This document shows positions 57,458 through 64,000 of a DNA stretch of 64,000 nt, in pieces. The notes beneath the pieces are model-generated. The model ran no database searches. It saw only the letters and a list, made by a program, of their open reading frames with translations, and was not told the origin of the DNA. The position numbers and the translations under genes were made by a program. This stretch comes from Diphasiastrum complanatum (lineage: Eukaryota > Streptophyta > Lycopodiopsida > Lycopodiales > Lycopodiaceae), in assembly GCA_029204225.1 (NCBI GenBank), contig CM055099.1, positions 64,229,614 through 64,293,613 on the forward strand, written 5' to 3'. Every line of letters starts with the position of its first letter. The stretch's first letter is position 1.

Positions 57458-57727
57458 AGTTGGTTTTAAGAAATTAGCTCACTATTTTAAATTTTTACAT
57501 ACCTATTGGGTAGCTTAATTCATTCTTGCCCTTCTACTTATAGGCAGGGCCATGTGGCCTCGCCCACTTTCCTTTTCTTCTGTTTGCGATCCACTTCTCT
57601 TCTCTTCTCTTTCTGCATTCATTGTGAGAGCAGCCATTACAATTCCATTGCTTTACGTTCATCGCTTCGCTCCTTCCATCGCATCGCTTGGCTCCGCTCC
57701 TTCCATCGTTGCGTTTTTGTTGTTTAC

Positions 57728-58340
57728 TTTAGTCTAGTTTTGCTGTGTTCTTGCCGTTGGATCGATTCATTTCTCTTTTCTGCTTACATTTGTGTTTCTA
57801 ATTTATCTCTTACCCTAATCCCTACTCTTGCCGTACTTCCGTTGGATCGATACATCGACCTTTTCCGCTTAGATTTGCTCATTCAATCTGTCTAACCAGA
57901 ATCGCTACTCTTGCCCTACTTTTGTGGAATCGACACATCTTACTTTTCCGCTTATACTTTTGTTCTTTCAATCCATCTTCGACCCTAATCTGTTTTTTCC
58001 TAATCCTGGTATAAAAACTTCTGATCAGGTAATTATCTATTTCTTCGCGCGCATCCCCTTGAGTCTATCTTTTACCCTAATCCCTACTCTTGCCGTACTT
58101 CCGTTGAATCGATACATTACATTTTTTGTTTATTATATTTGAGCTTTCAATCTGTGATTTACCCTAATCCCAACTTTTGCCGTACTTTTGTTAGATCGAT
58201 ACATCTCACTATTTGAATATTATTTGGGTCTTATCCATCTTCTACCCTAATCTCTTTTCTTTTGCTAATCCTAATATACAATTTTGCATCAGGTTATCTC
58301 CTTATTTGAGCTTTATCGCTGTCTTATTCTTTAGATTGTG
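57728..58340 (+). repeat. ~84-bp repeat in the SDE2 leader region, seven units
   Basis: A unit with TACCCTAATCCCTACTCTTG, CCGTACTTCCGTTGGATCGA and TACATC followed by T-rich sequence begins near 57728, 57812, 57897, 57980, 58071, 58155 and 58239. The last three mirror the preceding three at about 260 bp, including two TAAT..TATA....CATCAG or GATCAG ends (58028 and 58292) followed by GTAA or GTTA. The latter look like alternative splice sites. It lies directly upstream of the SDE2 start, so it is probably transcribed leader or 5'-UTR intron; that is inference. Confidence 0.75.
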
Positions 58341-58349
58341 TAAGCTGTA

Positions 58350-61300
58350 ATGGTGAGTAGCAACATGGCTCCTTCTCAGATGTTTGTCAAATGTCTAAAC
58401 GGACGCACACGCTGTTTGCAATTTGCAAAAAGTTCGCTTCCTTATGAGGATCTGCAGTCAATTGTATCGGATTTGGAGGGTGTTGCTCCTCCCTATCTAA
58501 GGTTGGTAGCTGGCACGATGGAGTTTCATTCTGATATAAGTCTTGTGGCTGGAGCTAACAATTTTTTTCCATCAATCACTGTTTTGTTACGATTGAGAGG
58601 CGGAAAAGGTGGTTTTGGTTCTCTGCTAAGAGGTGCAGCAACCAAAGCTGGCCAGAAAAAGACGAGCAACTTCGATGCGTGTCGGGACATGAGCGGGCGT
58701 AGGCTTCGCCATGTGAATGCCGAGAAAAAACTTAAGGAGTGGAAAGCGGACGTTAAAGAAAGAGAGTTGGAAAAAGTAGCAGAAGAGTTTTTAAAGAAAG
58801 AGAGAAAGAAGAAGCATGAAGATACAGGGATAGTGAAAGATATGGAGATTTTCAGAGAGGCGACCGTTAGGAATATGGAAGAGGTTGAATCAGCTGTTTT
58901 AAGTGGCTTGAAAGAGTCTCAAAGGCTGGGAGTGAATAGCAAAAGAAAAAAAGTCGAGGCCTTGGAGACAGCAGCAAAGCGAGCTTGCATATGGTGAGTG
59001 GTGATGAGACCTACCTTACAAGCTGTCAGATTGTTTTTCGCCTTCTTCATTTCATTACATTTTATGTTAAAACCTTAAATCGTAAAAGCTTAAATCAGAA
59101 GTACTGTGATCAGTTGTGATGTGATAAGAAGGGTTAGATGTAGTTCCACCATCCGTGCAACATGTTCCCACTACAGGCATCTAACAGCTGGCAGGCATGA
59201 TGCCTTCTCCCTAACGCTATGCCTGGTGAAATAGAGAGGCCTTTTGATTCCATCCGTAACATAATGGCCTTTGTGAATAAGAATTTTTTCTGGAAGAATG
59301 CTGGACTCTTGCTCATGCTCAATTGCCAATATTTGCATAAAAATGATGAAAATCTATTGCCACGACTCTCAATTTACGTCTCATGGAATGGCATACCGAC
59401 ACTTAAGGAATCTGACATCAACATACAGTTATTTACATCACAAGACCAACATGCACTGCAAACTAGAACACAAAGCAAGAGGTAAGGTTGAATGCCAATG
59501 GATCTACAACTGTTGTCTCCTGTATAGTTTCAGTAATAGATTCATGGTCAGTCCGTCCCACAAAATACATTGAAATATGTGGTGCCTCTATAATGAAGTG
59601 CCTTGCACTATTAGATTTTCAGAAAGGTGAACACATTAACAAGAAGTGTGGAAATTTGTAGAGAGTAGCCTTATTTACATTGAAATGTAAAAATCATTAA
59701 ACAGGTGCTGAAATTGAAATGTTGTCATAAGACTTGACTTTCAAACCGACGGCCTTGAAAGCAACACCCATTGCTCTTGTTAACTGACATGACAGCAAAA
59801 AGGTTTTGCAAAAGTGATCCCTCTCTCGTTTTGTATGTGAGTGTCCTAAAAAGTTAGGTGATTCAAAAAGTTCAAATATGTTTTACCATCATGTACAGAA
59901 AAGTATAAATAATTCTATGGCCTGTGCTTTAACATACCAGTTACGCTGGCTAGGGATGATTGAATCTGAAGGTCCAAATTTTTCAACTTATAAAACATTC
60001 TCAGCCATGGTTAACGAGTTGCAATCTGTATTCCTAACTCCACAACTGTTTGGAGCTTGAATGAAATGATTGCAGCCAGCATAATATTTCCACTTTTAGA
60101 AATTGTTCAGCCATGTGTTCCTTATTTGTCCTCCCTAGATCTGCATCATTGCTCGGAGCTTTCAAGTTTCATTGAAAGATTGTGTTTTGAGTCATTTCTC
60201 AATCATGTTGTTGAGAAGAAATAATCAGTTTTCTTACAGTATAGTGGAGCATGCACTTTGTTGGATATATCCTAGTTTTACCTGTAAAATGTCTGATGCT
60301 GTTAATTGGTTGTAAAATGACAGGATGGCAGAAGGGGATGAAGAGTTTGATGAGGATGAAGATGCTGAAAATGAAGAGCTCAGCAGATCTGTAGATCCAG
60401 CAGAAAAGTTTCAGAAGAAAGAAGTTGCAGAGTGCTCACAAAAGAAGATAGTTGCAGAGTGCATTGATCACACCGATGAAGAAGCTTCTTCTTCTCAGCA
60501 GATTATTGAACCAGGTGTCATTGAAATGCATAACATGTCAAATTTCTCTAGATATTGTTCTGTAGATCCAGCAGAAAAGTTTCAGAAGAAAGAAGTTGCA
60601 GATAACTCACAAAAGAAGATAGTTGCAGAGTGCATTGATCACACCCGCGAAGAAGCTTATTCTCCTCAGCAGATTAGTCAAGCGGCTGTCATCTTCCATA
60701 CCACATCAAACTGCTCTAACTATTGTGAAGAAGTTGAGCTATACAGCTTAAACAAGGAAGTACAGCCTATTCCTGATGGAAGCAAAATTGGGTTTTCAAA
60801 AGACATCCCTGACATTGAGAACATCCATGTGCCCATAATGCAGAATACAAGTGATAAATCAGGTGGCACAGATGCTTCACAACTAACAAAAGAAGCCAAT
60901 GAAGAAGATGTTTTAATAGAGAGGCCTTTGAATTTTGATGATTTTGCAACTGCAAAGGATTTGGAGGTATGATTTTTGTTTTACTTACCTATCCAATTTT
61001 GAGGTCAGTTGATGGGTTATCTGGGGGTATTTGACTGTGTGTCATCTTTTGAGATGCATAGCTTTAGAGATAGAGACAGAAAGTTCAGCTTTCATGCAAT
61101 GACAGCTTGTCAGTAGAACTTGCCATACTATAGTCAGACTAACTGCAAGTGGTTATGACTTGTTCAAAGCTGGCCCATCTCAGGCTGCGGCTTATTGAAC
61201 ATGAAGGTATCTGGGGGGTCCTTAAAATATCTGGATGGATAGTTGCTTGTTGCGGTGCATTTATGAACAATATAGATCACTGGTTCAATTTGAGTATTTT

Positions 61301-62855
61301 TTCTTTTGACATTCCCAGCAGGTTGTTCTCAAAGGCCTAATTCTGTGCTTCATCCCTACTTTGCATAGAAACCGGTTATAGATTTTTCAATTTGATTACC
61401 ATAGGAGATGTTTTCACATGTGTAACTAATTAAGTTTCTTCATCTGAGCAAACCTATAGTTGGTTCTCTTCCAGAAGTTCTAAAAACATTTCCTACGGTG
61501 TGTTCTTTGATTTCAGATCCCCACAATGTCCGCTTCGAAGATTGTCCTACGTTTTACCTGAGGTCAAAATTGTAAATTACACTCAGCTATAATCTGAACC
61601 CATTGTCAATGGGCCAGATGCAATGTAGCCTTTATATCAAGCAACATATGCTACCACCATGAATGTGTAGACTCTGTAGCTTCTTTGGAATGGCACTCTG
61701 CATGCAAGTGTATGGAACGCCCTTAGAGAATTACCAGGCAGTTCTAAAACTTGGAATAAAGGTGTGTTTAGAATGTAAACCAATTATAAACGCTGTTTTT
61801 TTTGTGCCAATCAATGCTTTTGGGCCTACTTATCCGTTGTCTCTTTCTGTCTCCTCATATGGAGTTTCTCCGTCATTCCTCTTATCGACACCTGCATGTC
61901 GTTGCCTGTTCCCTCCTCCTGGTTGCCTGCTCTTTTCCTTTCTCTATGCCTGTGCCTGCAGCACTGTCCGTTTGGCTGTATTCCTCTGCTTGCACTTTGC
62001 AGCGTTCTGCCAGCACTAGTTTTTTGTGTTCCTCCCATGGCTCGTCCTCCTTGCTTGTCTGCCTACTGGTTTCTTTCCCTCACCTTATCCTCTTCTCATT
62101 CCCTTCAACGAAAGACAAGGTTTTGAAAATGCTTTTGATAAAAACATAAGGACTATGCCCTTATTGCCTTGAGAACCTATCTTCTGCCATCTATACAAAT
62201 CTAAATTGTTGAGGTCATGAGGTCGTTAAGTTAATCAAAAAAATTCAGGAACTTCGATGGGCCTACAAGGAAGGCTCTGGAGAACCATGAATGATTGGAA
62301 AAAGGGTTCAATTATAAAGTTTAATTACTATTGAAATATTTCTCCTCTGTTTGCCAGCTCTGCATGAGAATGCATATCTTATTGAGATTTAAGAACATTT
62401 AGATAACATACTTGCATCTCTGTTGTTTCTAATGAAAGCTAAGTACTGGCCATTTGTTAAAGGAATTAGTATGTATTGTTATTCCTTTGTGTCATTTTTG
62501 TCACGTGCTCATCTACTTTTATTCTTATGAGAATGTTTTTAATCAATGTGTCTACTAAGATTAATTGTTTGTGTGCAAAGTATTACAAAAGCAAGTGGAA
62601 GGACTCTGTATTGAAAAATTTCATGTACCCTTCCCAATCTCAGAGAATCAGTTTCTGGATGCTAAATTTGGTTTATTCATTTTTCAGGTCCTTGGCTTGG
62701 AGAAACTGAAGTTTGAATTGCAGGCTTGTGGCCTTAAGTGTGGTGGTAGCTTATCTGAGCGTGCCTCCCGCCTGTTTCTTCTGAAGACAACACCCCTTGA
62801 GAAACTGGACAAAAAACATATTGCAAAGCTCAAAATAGCTGGCAAGTCTTCTTAA
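58350..62855 (+). CDS. SDE2: SDE2-like protein (ubiquitin-fold N-terminus, SAP C-terminus)
   Basis: Three exons give 484 residues: 58350-58993, 60324-60966 and 62688-62855. Introns are 1330 bp (CATATG|GTGAGT...GACAG|G, splitting Trp215) and 1721 bp (GAG|GTATGA...TTTCAG|GTC, phase 0). Residues 8-85 form the ubiquitin-like Sde2 domain ending [12 protein letters not shown] (residues 80-91), where a deubiquitinase cleaves after GG in yeast and human homologues to release a protein starting with Lys. A basic region follows ([25 protein letters not shown]). Exon 2 is acidic and variable, with a 57-residue tandem duplication. Exon 3 encodes a SAP motif ([19 protein letters not shown], then [19 protein letters not shown]), typical of plant SDE2 proteins. 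Homologues act in pre-mRNA splicing and in replication-fork protection in the nucleus. The second ATG at residue 6 (NMAPSQ) is an alternative start. All frames are intact. Confidence 0.93.
60388..60729 (+). repeat. In-frame 171-bp tandem duplication in SDE2 exon 2
   Basis: Units 60388-60558 and 60559-60729 encode residues 237-293 and 294-350, each starting [13 protein letters not shown]. The first half is nearly identical at DNA level; the second half (EASSSQQI against EAYSPQQI) has diverged. Confidence 0.95.
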
Positions 62856-64000
62856 GAAGTCTATCTTACAGTTGTAGTAGTGCCTTTCTGTTGGATCCAA
62901 CTGGAATCTTTTGGATTCTGTGAACCTCAGACCTGGTGACACCCAAAAACGGCCTGCTATCTGTACTGGCAATGTAGAGAAAGGTTTACATGCTTGAAAC
63001 TTTGGATTTATGTTTTATCCGGCCCTGTCAGAGATTCAGTTTTCTCTTTAACCTAAGTGTTGTGGTTAGTTTTCAAAGCTTTTATTTGTTGTGGAAGTGT
63101 TGATTATCAAGATTTTCAAGTTTGGTTCTCGTATGTTTAGGCATCCTTAAATTCGCTTTCGTGATTGGCACTTTTGGCAATTGGGTAAGGTGAAGGGCTA
63201 GGTGTCATTGACGTACGCAGTCCAAACTCCTTTATGTAAACATTCTCCGACTGAAAGACAATGCATTTGAAATTCCTAAAGTTTGTGTTTGGATTCTTTT
63301 TTGCAAGCAAAATTTTATTTCAAGTAGTATGAAATACATAAGAAAGAGCCATGCTTGGAAGTAGTAGTAGACAAGGTTCGTTATAGCTCAATGAGAGGAT
63401 GAGTTTCCCACATCAGGAAAGTCAAGCTCAAACAATGTATAATCATCAATGCTCTATGCTTTTATTTGTAGATATGTCTTCTTAAGGGTTGTCAATTTGA
63501 AGGTTCATCCTTTAACGTGTTGAATATTGGACCTTAATGTATGATTCACAATATATGTTGTCGATCTTTTATACAAGGGTTTTGAATAAAGCTATCCCTA
63601 AGAGTGGATCACTATCAGTCTTTTGTTTACAAATTAATCAAAGTGTACAAGATTCTTGCCCACCTTGAAAAAAAAAAAATGGGACAATCTTGGAACATGT
63701 TCCAAATTGTTTCACACTAATGTGCACTGACAAATCGTAACTCTATGGAAATAGCTACACGGCGCACTTGATAAAAAAGAAACTGATTATGGCACTAATT
63801 ATTGCACTCTCGATGCTAAAAATATTATTCATGTGTATTGAGATCATATATACCTTGAAGACATTTGCATGCAATCTTCACCTATATCTATAAAAAAAAT
63901 GGCAAAAGTTGATTCTTCTAAACAAATACAAAATCAATTTTGAAGTGACGGTGGGAAGCAGGAAAAGTATTGGTTTGTGTCATGACAAATTTATTTATTA
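62856..64000 (+). other. 3' flank of SDE2
   Basis: No further gene seen. An AATAAA at 63585-63590 is the clearest polyadenylation signal candidate downstream, though about 730 bp from the stop. A nearer signal of different form may be used. Confidence 0.4.

Noticed and set aside
61802-62149. Hydrophobic frames in the second SDE2 intron
   Set aside because: CT-rich intron sequence, overlapping frames in all registers, no motif.

Overview
The window is nuclear DNA from a land plant. It holds two intact, intron-containing plant genes: a WIP-family C2H2 zinc-finger gene (3.5-5.1 kb, minus strand) and an SDE2 gene (58.3-62.9 kb, plus strand). Almost everything else is decayed plant retroelement sequence (Copia, Gypsy, LINE, a tRNA-derived SINE, non-autonomous LTR elements) and long GA/CT microsatellites. 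The repeat load, the long SDE2 introns (1.3 and 1.7 kb) and the kind of LINE present suggest a large-genome vascular plant, perhaps a fern or gymnosperm; this lineage call is inference.

Layout. 0-3.5 kb: microsatellites, a SINE, a LINE 3' fragment and one copy of an unrecognised repeated coding family. 3.5-6.1 kb: the WIP gene and its GA-rich upstream region. 6.1-17.4 kb: mostly non-coding, with Copia pieces (8.8-9.85 and 14.5-15.6 kb), a Gypsy integrase piece (14.3 kb) and one small possible membrane-protein frame (10.6 kb). 17.4-36.2 kb: a nest of LTR elements. The outermost element starts at 17968, ends at 33553, is flanked by the 5-bp duplication CATGG, and lies inside an older decayed coding element whose reading frame runs across the empty site. 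Inside it are at least one more plus-strand LTR, a minus-strand element with its own GTATG duplication (22200-24295), and a minus-strand LTR-internal-LTR-internal-LTR array (24812-33494) carrying a related but distinct LTR. The family has a tRNA-iMet primer-binding site, a polypurine tract, LTRs of about 1.2 kb and a roughly 2.3-kb internal region with no gag-pol, so it is LARD-like. Its leader carries five copies of a short stem-loop motif. 36.2-54.2 kb: dispersed repeats, Copia, LINE and Gypsy fragments, an LTR with a primer-binding site (46.2-46.75 kb), the second copy of the unrecognised coding family (47.4-49.6 kb, with introns) and a Helitron-like terminus (about 50 kb). 54.8-57.5 kb: a CT microsatellite and a LINE split by an insertion. 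57.7-62.9 kb: SDE2 with a repeat-built leader region.

The two host genes are functionally independent: a plant developmental transcription factor, and a ubiquitin-fold SAP protein tied to splicing and genome stability in other eukaryotes. No CRISPR array, operon, rRNA gene or convincing functional tRNA gene was seen.
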